The notes under the pieces: model-generated
The model's database searches: none
Seen by the model: the letters and a program-made list of their open reading frames with translations, nothing else
What the model was told of the DNA's origin: nothing
Shown: positions 54,324 through 63,016 of the stretch, piece by piece
Layout of the letters: every line of letters starts with the position of its first letter
Numbering within the stretch: position 1 is the first letter of the stretch
Program-made: the position numbers and the translations under genes
Assembly (NCBI RefSeq): GCF_022637395.1
Contig: NZ_CP093339.1
Coordinates: 186,001 to 250,000 of the forward strand
DNA from: Shinella sp. H4-D48
GTDB taxonomy: Bacteria > Pseudomonadota > Alphaproteobacteria > Rhizobiales > Rhizobiaceae
Reading direction: 5' to 3'
DNA: 64,000 bases

Positions 54324-54914
54324 ATGAAAATTCTCGGCATAAGCGGCAGCGTCAAGCGGCCTTCGCGTACGGCGCATGTCGTTGAGCGCATCGTCGCCGC
54401 GATCGGGCGGGCGGCAAATGTATCGACGGATGTCATCGACCTTGCGGATGCGGCGCCTGTGCTGTTCAGGGCGTTGCGTGCCGATCAGCTCGACGATGCG
54501 GGGCGGGCGATCATTGACGCTGTCGAGAGCGCCGATGTGCTCGTCGTCGGCTCGCCGGTCTACCGTGCGTCCTATACCGGCGCGCTCAAGCATCTTTTTG
54601 ACCTTGTCGATTTCCGGGCCCTGCAGGGCAAGCGCGTCGTCCTTGCAGCGACCGGCGGCACGCCACTGCACGGCTTGATGCTGGAGCATCAGTTCCGGCC
54701 ACTGTTCGGCTTCTTCGGCGCCGTTACCGTGCCGACGACGGTCTACGCCGTCGAGGCCGATTTCACCGAATACACGCTTTCGAACCCGGCCGTCGAAGCG
54801 CGCATCGAGCGTGCCGTCGTCGATCTGTTCGATCTATTGCCCGCTACGGCCCTTGCCGCCGGCGATGCCCATCCGGCCCTTCGCGTTGTTTCGCGCGAGA
54901 CGGCCGCCAACTGA
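54324..54914 (+). CDS. msuE: NAD(P)H-dependent FMN reductase (MsuE-like)
   Basis: The product has 196 residues with a flavodoxin-like fold: MKILGISGSVKRPSRT at the N-terminus and VGSPVYRASYTGALKHLFDL near residue 75 are the MsuE/SsuE signatures. It reduces FMN with NADH or NADPH and hands FMNH2 to the monooxygenase encoded next. In pseudomonads MsuE serves alkanesulfonate and sulfone monooxygenases under sulfate limitation. First gene of the organosulfur operon, preceded by an AT-rich leader and GGTGATCG. Confidence 0.9.
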   Translation: MKILGISGSVKRPSRTAHVVERIVAAIGRAANVSTDVIDLADAAPVLFRALRADQLDDAGRAIIDAVESADVLVVGSPVYRASYTGALKHLFDLVDFRALQGKRVVLAATGGTPLHGLMLEHQFRPLFGFFGAVTVPTTVYAVEADFTEYTLSNPAVEARIERAVVDLFDLLPATALAAGDAHPALRVVSRETAAN

Positions 54915-54936
54915 CATCAGGAGAGAGGAGTACCCC

Positions 54937-56040
54937 ATGACTGAACAGAACAGGGATGCCGTGAAATTCGCCTATTGGGTGCCGAACGTTTCCGGTGGAC
55001 TCGTCATTTCCAATATCGAGCAGCGCACCAGCTGGACGATCGAATACAACCGCAAGCTCGCGCAGATCGCGGAAGCCAGCGGCTTCGACTATGCGCTGAG
55101 CCAGATCCGCTTCACGGCTGGCTATGGCGCGGAGTTCCAGCATGAATCCGTGTCGTTCAGCCATGCTCTTCTTGAATCCACCACGACGCTGAAGGTCATC
55201 GCCGCAATCCTGCCCGGTCCGTGGAACCCGGCGCTCGCCGCCAAGCAGATTGCCACGATCAACCATCTGACGAACGGCCGCGTTGCCGTCAACGTCGTCA
55301 GCGGCTGGTTCCGCGGCGAATTCCACGCCATCGGCGAGCCCTGGCTAGACCACGACGAGCGCTACCGCCGCTCGGAAGAGTTCATCCGCGCGTTGCGCGG
55401 CATCTGGACGGAAGACAACTTCACCTTCCGCGGTGATTTCTACCGCTTCAACAACTATTCCCTGAAGCCGAAACCGATCGATCCGCAACCGGAAATCTTC
55501 CAGGGCGGCTCGTCGCGTGCCGCGCGCGACATGGCCTCGCGTGTCTCCGACTGGTATTTCACCAATGGCAACACGCCGGAGGAAATTGCCAAACAGGTCA
55601 ATGACATCAGGGCGAAGGCCAAGGAGAACAATCACGCCGTCAAGGTTGGCGTCAATGCCTTCGCTATCGTGCGCGAGACCGAGGAAGAAGCCAAGGCAGT
55701 GCTCGCCGAGATCATCGAGAAGGCCAATCCCGAAGCGGTCAACGCCTTCGGTCACGAGGTGAAGAATGCCGGCAAGGCCTCGCCCGAAGGCGAAGGCAAC
55801 TGGGCGAAATCGAGCTTCGAAGACCTCGTCCAGTACAATGACGGCTTCCGCTCCAACCTGATCGGCACGCCGAAACAGGTGGCCGAGCGCATCGTGCACC
55901 TGAAGCGCGCCGGTGCCGATCTCATCCTGCTCGGCTTCCTGCACTTCCAGGAGGAGGTGGAATATTTCGGCAAGCACGTCATTCCGCTGGTGCGCGCGCT
56001 GGAAGAGGCCGAGGAGACCGCGGCTATCGCGGCCGAGTAA
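54937..56040 (+). CDS. sfnG: FMNH2-dependent dimethylsulfone monooxygenase-like protein (SfnG family)
   Basis: The product has 367 residues from ATG 54937 behind GAGAGAGGAG. It belongs to the bacterial luciferase-like TIM-barrel group; AYWVPNVSGGLVISNIEQRT and NVVSGWFRGEFHAIGEPW are characteristic of SfnG/SsuD. SfnG oxidises dimethylsulfone with FMNH2 and O2 to methanesulfinate and formaldehyde. The reductase gene directly upstream supplies FMNH2. The close SfnG match supports a short-chain sulfone over long-chain sulfonates, but related substrates are possible. Confidence 0.9.
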   Translation: MTEQNRDAVKFAYWVPNVSGGLVISNIEQRTSWTIEYNRKLAQIAEASGFDYALSQIRFTAGYGAEFQHESVSFSHALLESTTTLKVIAAILPGPWNPALAAKQIATINHLTNGRVAVNVVSGWFRGEFHAIGEPWLDHDERYRRSEEFIRALRGIWTEDNFTFRGDFYRFNNYSLKPKPIDPQPEIFQGGSSRAARDMASRVSDWYFTNGNTPEEIAKQVNDIRAKAKENNHAVKVGVNAFAIVRETEEEAKAVLAEIIEKANPEAVNAFGHEVKNAGKASPEGEGNWAKSSFEDLVQYNDGFRSNLIGTPKQVAERIVHLKRAGADLILLGFLHFQEEVEYFGKHVIPLVRALEEAEETAAIAAE

Positions 56041-56149
56041 GGCAAAACAAACAAGGGAGCGGCGGCTCGACCGTCGCTTCCTGAAACGCGGGCGCGATGG
56101 TGTCCGCGAACCCAAACCCGTGCCCGTAGGGCGATGGACGAAACGAACC

Positions 56150-57061
56150 ATGTCGGCATCGAATTATCTGCTCGCGGGCCTCAGCGGCGAGGTGGCAATC
56201 CCGCCCGACATTGCGGAGCATCTTTCGCTGCGCAATGCACCTGCTGCACAGCCCACACTACGGACTGATGCGTCTCTTGCGCTGGAGTTGCGCGGCATCG
56301 ATCTGTCGTTCGGCGGGGTGGTCGCGCTCAAGGAGGTCGACCTTGCGGTGCGTCATGGCGAGATCCGGGCGATCATCGGCCCGAACGGTGCCGGAAAGAG
56401 TTCGCTGATCAACGTCATCTCCGGCGTCTATCGGCCTGACCGCGGTCACGTTGCTATCAATGGCGCGCCCTACCAGCCGGTGCCGACGCACAAACTCGCC
56501 CGTCTCGGCGTTGCTCGCACCTTCCAGAACCTCGCGCTCTTCAAGGGGCTGAGCGTGCTCGATAATGTCGCGACAGGTCGGGCCTATGCCGGCCGCACGA
56601 ATTTCCTCAGCCAGATCATCGGACTGCCCAATGCGCGCCGCGAACAGGCAAATGCGCGCGAGCGGGCGCGCAGCGTCATCGATTTTCTGCATCTGACGCC
56701 CTACCTCGACCGCCTTGCCGGCACGCTGCCCTATGGATTGCAGAAGCGGGTGGAACTGGCGCGGGCACTGGCCGCCGAGCCGCGCATCCTGCTGCTCGAC
56801 GAGCCCATGGCGGGCATGACGGCGACGGAGAAGAACGAGCTTGCCGACTACGTGCGCCTCGCTCGAGAGGAATACGGCATCACGGTCGTGCTGATCGAGC
56901 ACGACATCGGCGTGGTCATGGGCCTGTCCGACCGGATCGCCGTGCTCGATTACGGGCGCAAGATCGCAGACGGCACACCGCAGGAGATCGCCAGCGACCA
57001 GCGCGTCATCGACGCCTATCTCGGCGTGCCGCCGGAAAACGAAGACGGGGAGGGCATCTGA
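56150..57061 (+). CDS. Liv-type ABC transporter ATP-binding protein (LivG family), organosulfur operon
   Basis: The product has 303 residues from ATG 56150; the frame upstream is shadow. The first ~45 residues are an unusual N-terminal extension before the ATPase fold begins at LELRGIDLSFGG. Walker A GPNGAGKSS, signature LPYGLQKRVELA (LivG-type), Walker B ILLLDEPMAGMT, switch His in IEHDIGVV. The gene order here is G-H-M-J-F, unlike region A. The permease gene starts in its stop codon. Confidence 0.92.
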   Translation: MSASNYLLAGLSGEVAIPPDIAEHLSLRNAPAAQPTLRTDASLALELRGIDLSFGGVVALKEVDLAVRHGEIRAIIGPNGAGKSSLINVISGVYRPDRGHVAINGAPYQPVPTHKLARLGVARTFQNLALFKGLSVLDNVATGRAYAGRTNFLSQIIGLPNARREQANARERARSVIDFLHLTPYLDRLAGTLPYGLQKRVELARALAAEPRILLLDEPMAGMTATEKNELADYVRLAREEYGITVVLIEHDIGVVMGLSDRIAVLDYGRKIADGTPQEIASDQRVIDAYLGVPPENEDGEGI

Positions 57062-57957
57062 TGGCCGAATTCGACTGGCTTTTCTTCACCGAGGTGCTGA
57101 TCGGCGGGCTGCTCTCCGGCGTGATGTACTCCCTGGTCGCAATCGGCTTCGTGCTGATCTACAAGACCTCGGGCGTCCTGAATTTTTCGCAAGGCGCGTT
57201 GCTCCTCTTCGCCGCGCTCACCTTCGTCAGCCTCGTCGAGAAGGGCGTGCCTTTCGCGGCCGCCTTCGCCATTACTTTCGCGGCGATGGTCGTTATCGGT
57301 ATCGCCATCGAGCGCACGGTGCTGCGACCACTTACCAACAAGCCGCCGATCACGCTGTTCATGGCGACGCTCGGCCTCTCCTACATCATCGAGGGTGCGG
57401 CGCAGCTCATCTGGGGCACGCAGGTGCATGGCCTCGATCTCGGCATCGAGGATATCCCTTTCGATGTCGGCGGTGTCTTCATCAGTCAATTCGATATCTT
57501 CGCCGCCGTGGTTGCGGCCGGCATGGTGGCGGCGCTTTCGGCCTTCTTCCGCTACACCCGCATCGGCCTCGGCTTTCGTGCAGTCGCGGACGATCAGTTC
57601 GCCGCCCTCGCCGTCGGCCTCAAGCTGCCGTGGATATGGGCAAGTGTATGGGCCGCTGCCGGTCTCGTCGCGCTGGTTGCCGGATTGCTGTGGGGCGCAC
57701 GTCTTGGCGTGCAGTTCTCGCTCTCGCTGGTGGTGCTGAAGGCGTTGCCGGTGCTGGTCCTTGGCGGCTTCGATTCCATTCTCGGCGCCATCGTCGGCGG
57801 CCTGATCGTCGGCGCATCCGAAAAGCTCGCCGAGGTCTATATCGGCGATTATTTCGGCGGCGGCATCGAGGGCTGGTTCGCTTATGTCGTGGCACTCGTC
57901 TTCCTGCTCGTGCGCCCCTCGGGCCTGTTCGGCCAGAAGCTCGTGGAAAGGGTCTGA
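57061..57957 (+). CDS. Liv-type ABC transporter permease (LivH family), organosulfur operon
   Basis: The product has 298 residues and about eight membrane segments. GFVLIYKTSGVLNFSQGALL is the LivH hallmark (IYKTSGVLNFSQG instead of the VYGVLRMINFAHG of the region A copy). IVGGLIVGASEKLAE is the coupling loop. Starts on the last base of livG (TGATG). Confidence 0.92.
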   Translation: MAEFDWLFFTEVLIGGLLSGVMYSLVAIGFVLIYKTSGVLNFSQGALLLFAALTFVSLVEKGVPFAAAFAITFAAMVVIGIAIERTVLRPLTNKPPITLFMATLGLSYIIEGAAQLIWGTQVHGLDLGIEDIPFDVGGVFISQFDIFAAVVAAGMVAALSAFFRYTRIGLGFRAVADDQFAALAVGLKLPWIWASVWAAAGLVALVAGLLWGARLGVQFSLSLVVLKALPVLVLGGFDSILGAIVGGLIVGASEKLAEVYIGDYFGGGIEGWFAYVVALVFLLVRPSGLFGQKLVERV

Positions 57958-57958
57958 C

Positions 57959-58999
57959 ATGTCTGTCGTCACAGCCGATCTTTCGCCGTCTTTCTCCGTC
58001 CCGCGCCATGCCGGCGCGATCGCAGTGCTCGCCGTCGCCTATCTCGTCGTGCCCTTCCTCGGCTCAAGCTATCTCTTCGAGGCGATCCTGCTGCCTTTCC
58101 TGGCGCTCAGCCTTGCCGGCGTCGGGCTCAATCTGCTGACGGGTTATGCAGGCCAGGTCTCGTTGGGCTCGGCCGCCTTCATGGCGGTGGGCGCTTTCGC
58201 GGCCTATAATTTCAATCTGCGGGTGGACGCGCTGCCGCTGGCCGTCTCCATAGTGCTGGCCGGGCTTTCGGCGGCGGCGATCGGCATCGTCTTCGGCCTG
58301 CCGAGCCTGCGGCTGCGCGGCTTCTACCTCGCCGTCTCGACGCTCGCTGCGCAGTTTTTCGTGCAATGGGCACTGACGAAATTCAGCTGGTTCTCCAACA
58401 ACTCCGCGTCCGGCGTCATCGACGCGCCGCCGCTGTCGCTTGCTGGCTTCTCGTTCGAGGGCCCTGTCGGACGCTATCTCTTCGCGCTGACGGTCGTGGC
58501 GGTCCTGACCTTCCTCGCTTTCCGCCTCGTCTCATCTCAGACCGGCCGCAACTTCATCGCCGTGCGCGACAACGAGACCGCCGCGCGCATCATCGGCGTG
58601 CCGGTCCTGCGCACCAAGCTGCTCGCCTTCGGGGTTTCATCCTTCATCATCGGCGTCGCCGGCGTGCTTTGGGCCTTTGCCTATCTGCGCACCGTGGAGC
58701 CGGCGGGCTTTAATCTCGATCGCTCGTTCCAGATCCTGTTCATCGTCATCATCGGCGGCCTCGCTTCGATCCGCGGCGCCTTTTTCGGCGCGGCGCTGAT
58801 CGTTGTCTTTCCGCTCGTGCTGTCGAGACTCGGTTCCTTCCTGCTGGGTGACGTCTTCGATTCCGGCGTGCTCGATATGACGCAACGTATCGTGATCGGC
58901 GCCTTCATCATCCTGTTTCTGGTGCTGGAGCCTGATGGCCTTGTCGCGCTCTGGGATCGCTTGAAATCACGCATAACGGCCGCCGTCCGGCGGGTGTGA
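57959..58999 (+). CDS. Liv-type ABC transporter permease (LivM family), organosulfur operon
   Basis: The product has 346 residues from ATG 57959, one base behind the livH stop. The LivM segments VGLNLLTGYAGQVSLGSAAF, LRLRGFYLAVSTLAAQFF and IGGLASIRGAFFG are present. It pairs with the LivH-type protein. Confidence 0.92.
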   Translation: MSVVTADLSPSFSVPRHAGAIAVLAVAYLVVPFLGSSYLFEAILLPFLALSLAGVGLNLLTGYAGQVSLGSAAFMAVGAFAAYNFNLRVDALPLAVSIVLAGLSAAAIGIVFGLPSLRLRGFYLAVSTLAAQFFVQWALTKFSWFSNNSASGVIDAPPLSLAGFSFEGPVGRYLFALTVVAVLTFLAFRLVSSQTGRNFIAVRDNETAARIIGVPVLRTKLLAFGVSSFIIGVAGVLWAFAYLRTVEPAGFNLDRSFQILFIVIIGGLASIRGAFFGAALIVVFPLVLSRLGSFLLGDVFDSGVLDMTQRIVIGAFIILFLVLEPDGLVALWDRLKSRITAAVRRV

Positions 59000-59092
59000 G
59001 ATCGAAGCCGCGGGCTTCCAACAATAAAAACCTTGAACCCTGACAGCAAACCGGACGGCCCAGCGCCGCCGACAGACGGAGTGTGTCCAGCC

Positions 59093-60427
59093 ATGACCCT
59101 TTACACAAAGATAAGAGCCGCTGCTTTCGCCGCCGGCATCGGCCTTGCAGCCATCGCCGCACCGGCGCTTGCCGACGAGCAGCATTTTCCCCTTCAGAGC
59201 TATCGTGTCGGCCCCTACGCGGCCGGCGGCACGGGCTTCTTCGGCGGCTTCATCGACTATCTCAACCTCATCAATACCAGGGACGGCGGCGTCAACGGCG
59301 TAAAGCTCACCTGGTCGGAGGCCGAGACCCAGTATGAGGTGGAGCGCGGCGTCGAGGCTTATGAGCGCCTGAAGAGCAACCAGGGCATCGCCGCCTGGAA
59401 TCCGCTGTCGGTCGGCATCGCCTATGCCATGATCGACCGCATCACGCAGGACAAGGTGCCGCTGATCACCATCAACCATGGCCGCACGGATTCGACCGAC
59501 GGCCGCGTCTTCCCCTATGTCTTCCCGCTGCTGCTCAATCCCTACAGCGAGACCTCGGGCATCGTAAACTACATCGCCTCCAAGGAGGGCGGTCTCGAAA
59601 GCCTGAAGGGCAAGAAGATCGTCGTGCTTTACCACGGCTCGCCCTATGGCAAGGAGACGATACCGATCTACGAACTGCTCGCCGAAAAGTACGGTTTCGA
59701 ACTGCAGCAGATCGAAGTGCCGCATCCGGGCAACGAGCAGCAGTCGCAGTGGCTGACAATCCGTCGCGCCAAGCCCGATTATGTCGTGCTACGCGGCTGG
59801 GGCGTGATGAACCCCGTTGCGCTGAAGACGGCAGCCAAGACCGGCTTCCCGGTCGATCACATCATCGGCAATGTCTGGTCGAACTCGGAAGAGGACGTCA
59901 TTCCGGCGGGTGATGCGGCCAAGGGCTATACGGCGATCACCACACAGGCGTCCGGTGCCGAATACCCCGTCGTCAAGGAGATCGTGAAGACGGTCTATGA
60001 TGCCGGCAAGGGCAATCTGGAGGACAAGAACCGTATCGGTTCGGTCTACCACAATCTCGGCATCGTCAACGGCATCCTGAATGTCGAGGCCGTGCGCATC
60101 GCCCAGGAAAAATTCGGCAAGCGCACGCTGACGGGCGATGAAGTGCGCTGGGGCTTTGAACATCTCCAGCTCGATCCCGCCCGTGTCGAGGCGCTCGGCG
60201 CCAAGGACCTTTTCCACTCGATCAATGTCACCTGGGACAACCACGAGGGCAACGGCTACGTGACCTTCCAGCAGTGGGACGGCAAGAAGTGGAACGTCGT
60301 TTCCGACTGGATCGCCCCGGACTGGGCGCTGCTGCGGCCGATCATTGAAAAATCCTCCGAAGCCTATGCCGCTGAAAAGGGCATCAAGCTTCGCACGGCC
60401 GAAGATGCGGGCGGCGTGACGAACTGA
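59093..60427 (+). CDS. Liv-type ABC transporter periplasmic binding protein, organosulfur operon
   Basis: The product has 444 residues from ATG 59093; ATG 59033 would precede a non-signal segment. A Sec signal peptide (MTLYTKIR start, cleavage after PALA) leads into a Peripla_BP_6 domain with VGPYAAGGTGFFGGFIDYL and NTRDGGVNG. It is about 70 residues longer than the region A binding protein and belongs to a different Liv subgroup. By context the ligand is an organosulfur compound, or an amide-like compound that contains sulfur; it is not proven. Confidence 0.9.
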   Translation: MTLYTKIRAAAFAAGIGLAAIAAPALADEQHFPLQSYRVGPYAAGGTGFFGGFIDYLNLINTRDGGVNGVKLTWSEAETQYEVERGVEAYERLKSNQGIAAWNPLSVGIAYAMIDRITQDKVPLITINHGRTDSTDGRVFPYVFPLLLNPYSETSGIVNYIASKEGGLESLKGKKIVVLYHGSPYGKETIPIYELLAEKYGFELQQIEVPHPGNEQQSQWLTIRRAKPDYVVLRGWGVMNPVALKTAAKTGFPVDHIIGNVWSNSEEDVIPAGDAAKGYTAITTQASGAEYPVVKEIVKTVYDAGKGNLEDKNRIGSVYHNLGIVNGILNVEAVRIAQEKFGKRTLTGDEVRWGFEHLQLDPARVEALGAKDLFHSINVTWDNHEGNGYVTFQQWDGKKWNVVSDWIAPDWALLRPIIEKSSEAYAAEKGIKLRTAEDAGGVTN

Positions 60428-60435
60428 TGTCGCAA

Positions 60436-60495
60436 GGCCGCGCACGGCACCGCGGCCCTGTCGCCGGGCATCGGAACAATATCTCCGATGCCTGG
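60436..60495 (+). other. Two tandem stem-loops after binding-protein gene
   Basis: Stem 1: GGCCGCG (60436-60442) with CGCGGCC (60451-60457). Stem 2: CCGGGCATCGGA (60464-60475) with TCCGATGCCTGG (60484-60495), 12 bp with one mismatch or wobble and an 8-base loop. Both lie between the binding-protein stop and the preferred LivF start at 60529, so they support that start. Confidence 0.65.
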
Positions 60496-60528
60496 CCGGA
60501 ATTTTCCGAAAACGCGAAGGGATTCGAC

Positions 60529-61308
60529 ATGCCCGAGGACAGCAGGCTGCTCACCGTCGAGGGCCTTCATGCCACCTACAACCATTCCATCACCGCGCTG
60601 CATGGCGTGACGCTCTCGCTTGCCCGCGGCGAAATCCTGGCCCTTCTCGGCGCGAATGGCGCCGGCAAGACCACGACGCTGAAGGCGGTGTCGAACCTGC
60701 TGCCGGCCGAACGGGGCCAGATCCTGGCCGGCAGCATCCGGTTCGAGGGGCGCGACGTGACGCGTGAGGCGCCCGCAAGCCTTGTCCGCAGCGGTCTCGT
60801 GCAGGTTCTGGAAGGGCGGCATTGCTTCAAGTCGCTGACGGTGGAGGAAAACCTCGTTTCCGGCGGTCTTGGCCGCAGCGGATCGCGTGCCGAAATCGCC
60901 ACCGACCTCGAAAAGGTCTACGCCCATTTTCCGCGGCTCAAGGAGAAGCGCCGGGTTCTTTCTGGCCTGACCTCCGGCGGTGAGCAGCAGATGACGGCGA
61001 TCGGCCGGGCACTGATGTCGCGTCCGCGGCTGCTGGTGCTCGACGAGCCTTCGATGGGGCTCGCGCCCCTCGTCGTACAGGATATCTTCCGCACCCTGAA
61101 ACGCCTCAACCGCGAGGAAGGCCTTTCAATCCTCGTTGCCGAGCAGAACTCGGCGGTCGCGCTCACCTATGCCGACCGGGCGGTCATTCTTGAAAACGGC
61201 GTCAGCGTTCTCTCGGGCAGCGCCGCCGAGCTCAAGGCGCGCGACGACGTTAAGGCCTTCTATCTCGGCCGGAAGCCCGTCGCGGCCACCCCTGTCTTTG
61301 CCCACTGA
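60529..61308 (+). CDS. Liv-type ABC transporter ATP-binding protein (LivF family), organosulfur operon
   Basis: The product has 259 residues from ATG 60529, with AAGGGA eight bases upstream. The in-frame ATG at 60427 overlaps the binding-protein stop but would add 34 low-complexity residues encoded by the stem-loops. Walker A GANGAGKTT, signature TSGGEQQMTA, Walker B LLVLDEPSMGLAP, switch Gln region VAEQNSAVAL. Second ATPase of the transporter. Confidence 0.92.
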   Translation: MPEDSRLLTVEGLHATYNHSITALHGVTLSLARGEILALLGANGAGKTTTLKAVSNLLPAERGQILAGSIRFEGRDVTREAPASLVRSGLVQVLEGRHCFKSLTVEENLVSGGLGRSGSRAEIATDLEKVYAHFPRLKEKRRVLSGLTSGGEQQMTAIGRALMSRPRLLVLDEPSMGLAPLVVQDIFRTLKRLNREEGLSILVAEQNSAVALTYADRAVILENGVSVLSGSAAELKARDDVKAFYLGRKPVAATPVFAH

Positions 61309-61333
61309 ATCCAATCTGAAGAGGAGACTTGCG

Positions 61334-62581
61334 ATGACCATTTCCAACGTAAACACAAAGGGTGCCGCCGAGGGTGTTCCAGCCGTGCCCCGCCCAGGCG
61401 AACCCGCGCATATCATCAAGAGCGACGCCGAGGCGATCTCGGTCGCGAAGGCGATCGCGGCCGAGATCGCGCCGGGAGCGGCAATCCGCGATCGGGACCG
61501 CATCTGGCCGGTAAAGGAACTCGACGCCTTCTCGCAGAGCGGGCTCTGGTCGATCAACGTGCCGAAAAAGTTCGGCGGACCTGAAGTGTCCTATGCAACA
61601 CTCGCCAAGGTGATCGAGATCGTCTCGGCAGCGGATTCCTCCATCGGCCAGATCGCACAGAACCATCTCGGCGTCGTCGCCGCCATTCGTACAGTGTCCG
61701 ACGAGGCGCAGCAGAAGCTGCTCTTTGCCGAGGCGCTGCGCGGCACGCGCTTCGGTAACGCTTTTTCGGAATTCGGCTCCAAGCGGGCCGCGGATTTCGA
61801 GACCAAGTTCACCGATGCGGGCGATCACGTCGTGGTCAACGGCCAGAAATTCTACTCCTCCGGCGCGTTGCTCGCTCATCTGGTGCCGATCGTGGCGCTC
61901 GATGACGAGGGCCGCGCCTGGTATGCGATTGCCGAGCGCGATGCACCGGGCCTCACCGTCATCGATGACTGGTCGGCCTTCGGCCAGCGTACCACGCTGT
62001 CAGGGACCGTCATCCTCAACAATGTGAAGGTGCCGAAGACCCATCTGGTGCCCGGCTACAAGGGCTATGAGGTGCCGACGGCCGATGGCGCGATCTTCCA
62101 GATCATCCAGGTGGCGGTCGATACCGGCATCGCGCAGGCGGCGATCGATGAGACCGTCTCCTTCGTCCGTACCAAGAGCCGTGCCTGGATCGACAGCGGC
62201 GTGGAACGTGCCTCGGACGATCCCTACACGATCCAGGCCGTCGGCGATCTGACACTGCGGCTCCATGCGGCGCAGGCGCTGCTCGAAAAGGCCGGAAAAG
62301 CCATCGACCGGGCCATCGAGACCCCAAATGCCGAGACGGTCGCCGACGCGCAGATCGTCACTGCGGAGGCAAAGATCCTGTCGACGGAAATCGCGATTGC
62401 TGCGACCAATAAGCTGTTTGAACTCGCGGGCACCCGCTCCACGCTTGCCGAGCATCACCTCGACCGCCATTGGCGCAACGCCCGTACCCATACCTTGCAT
62501 GACCCCGTGCGCTGGAAATACGCCATCCTCGGCAATTATTTCCTGAACGGCGAGAAGCCCCCGCTCCACGCCTGGAGCTGA
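61334..62581 (+). CDS. sfnB: Acyl-CoA dehydrogenase-fold flavin oxidoreductase (SfnB family)
   Basis: The product has 415 residues from ATG 61334, ten bases after GAGGAGA. It has the acyl-CoA dehydrogenase fold but resembles the sulfur-acquisition group (SfnB, DszC): AHIIKSDAEAISVAKAIA near residue 25, GLWSINVPKKFGGPEVSYAT, AADSSIGQIAQNHLG, and the C-terminal DRHWRNARTHTLHDPVRWK typical of FMNH2 monooxygenases in this fold. It probably oxidises an organosulfur compound with reduced flavin from the MsuE-like reductase. Last gene of the operon. Confidence 0.9.
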   Translation: MTISNVNTKGAAEGVPAVPRPGEPAHIIKSDAEAISVAKAIAAEIAPGAAIRDRDRIWPVKELDAFSQSGLWSINVPKKFGGPEVSYATLAKVIEIVSAADSSIGQIAQNHLGVVAAIRTVSDEAQQKLLFAEALRGTRFGNAFSEFGSKRAADFETKFTDAGDHVVVNGQKFYSSGALLAHLVPIVALDDEGRAWYAIAERDAPGLTVIDDWSAFGQRTTLSGTVILNNVKVPKTHLVPGYKGYEVPTADGAIFQIIQVAVDTGIAQAAIDETVSFVRTKSRAWIDSGVERASDDPYTIQAVGDLTLRLHAAQALLEKAGKAIDRAIETPNAETVADAQIVTAEAKILSTEIAIAATNKLFELAGTRSTLAEHHLDRHWRNARTHTLHDPVRWKYAILGNYFLNGEKPPLHAWS

Positions 62582-62596
62582 GTTATCTAAAAAAAC

Positions 62597-62619
62597 CGGG
62601 GCGCCAGAGAGGCGCCCCG
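62597..62619. terminator. Intrinsic terminator, best for minus-strand transcription
   Basis: CGGGGCGCC, loop AGAGA, GGCGCCCCG: a 9-bp stem. On the minus strand it is followed by a run of Ts (seven As at 62589-62595 on the + strand), giving a classical terminator for the IclR transcript. On the + strand it lies 16 bases behind the sfnB-like stop and can also end that operon. Confidence 0.7.
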
Positions 62620-63012
62620 CTTCAATTGCGACGTGGGTTTCAATATCTTCAAGACAATGCGTCTGACACATCGGTCGCGGATCAGTGCAAGGTCCTGAAG
62701 CAGCGCGTCCAGATCGATAATCTTCCTAGGCGTGTAGGACTTCAGTCCCTCTTCGACCACGATCCGGCTTACGAGGCCGAACGGTTCCTGATGCAGGAGT
62801 GGCACAACGAAGGGGGGCATGCAGGCGATATTGGGAGTGCTTCTCCCTGTTCTTGCCGCGATCGACAGCACCCTCTCGCTTCTCGGGCGAGCGCCGATTG
62901 TCGGACACACCTTTTTCGGTGTCGTGCTGATTGCGTTTCTTCTCTCATGCCTGCCGGTTTGGTGCGGCAAACGCGAGGGAGGGGGCAGCCGATTTTGCAG
63001 GGCAAGGCGGTG
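62620..63012. other. Region of about 390 bases between terminator and IclR gene, no convincing gene
   Basis: A minus-strand frame (62587-62970) has low-complexity ends and reads through the terminator, so I do not call it. A plus-strand frame at 62819-63016 is listed separately as a weak candidate. The stretch is partly coding-like and may be decayed sequence. Confidence 0.4.
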
Positions 63013-63016
63013 CTAG
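62819..63016 (+). CDS. Possible small membrane protein (weak candidate)
   Basis: The frame encodes 65 residues with two hydrophobic stretches (AILGVLLPVLAAI and FFGVVLIAFLLSCLPV) and a basic C-terminus. A run AAGGGGGG lies directly upstream, but too close to the ATG for good spacing. No family is recognised. It overlaps the convergent IclR gene by four bases. It could as easily be chance. Confidence 0.2.
   Translation: MQAILGVLLPVLAAIDSTLSLLGRAPIVGHTFFGVVLIAFLLSCLPVWCGKREGGGSRFCRARRC

Noticed and set aside
62587-62970. 127-residue minus-strand frame before the IclR terminator
   Set aside because: It reads through the terminator hairpin and has no recognisable domain or ribosome-binding site.
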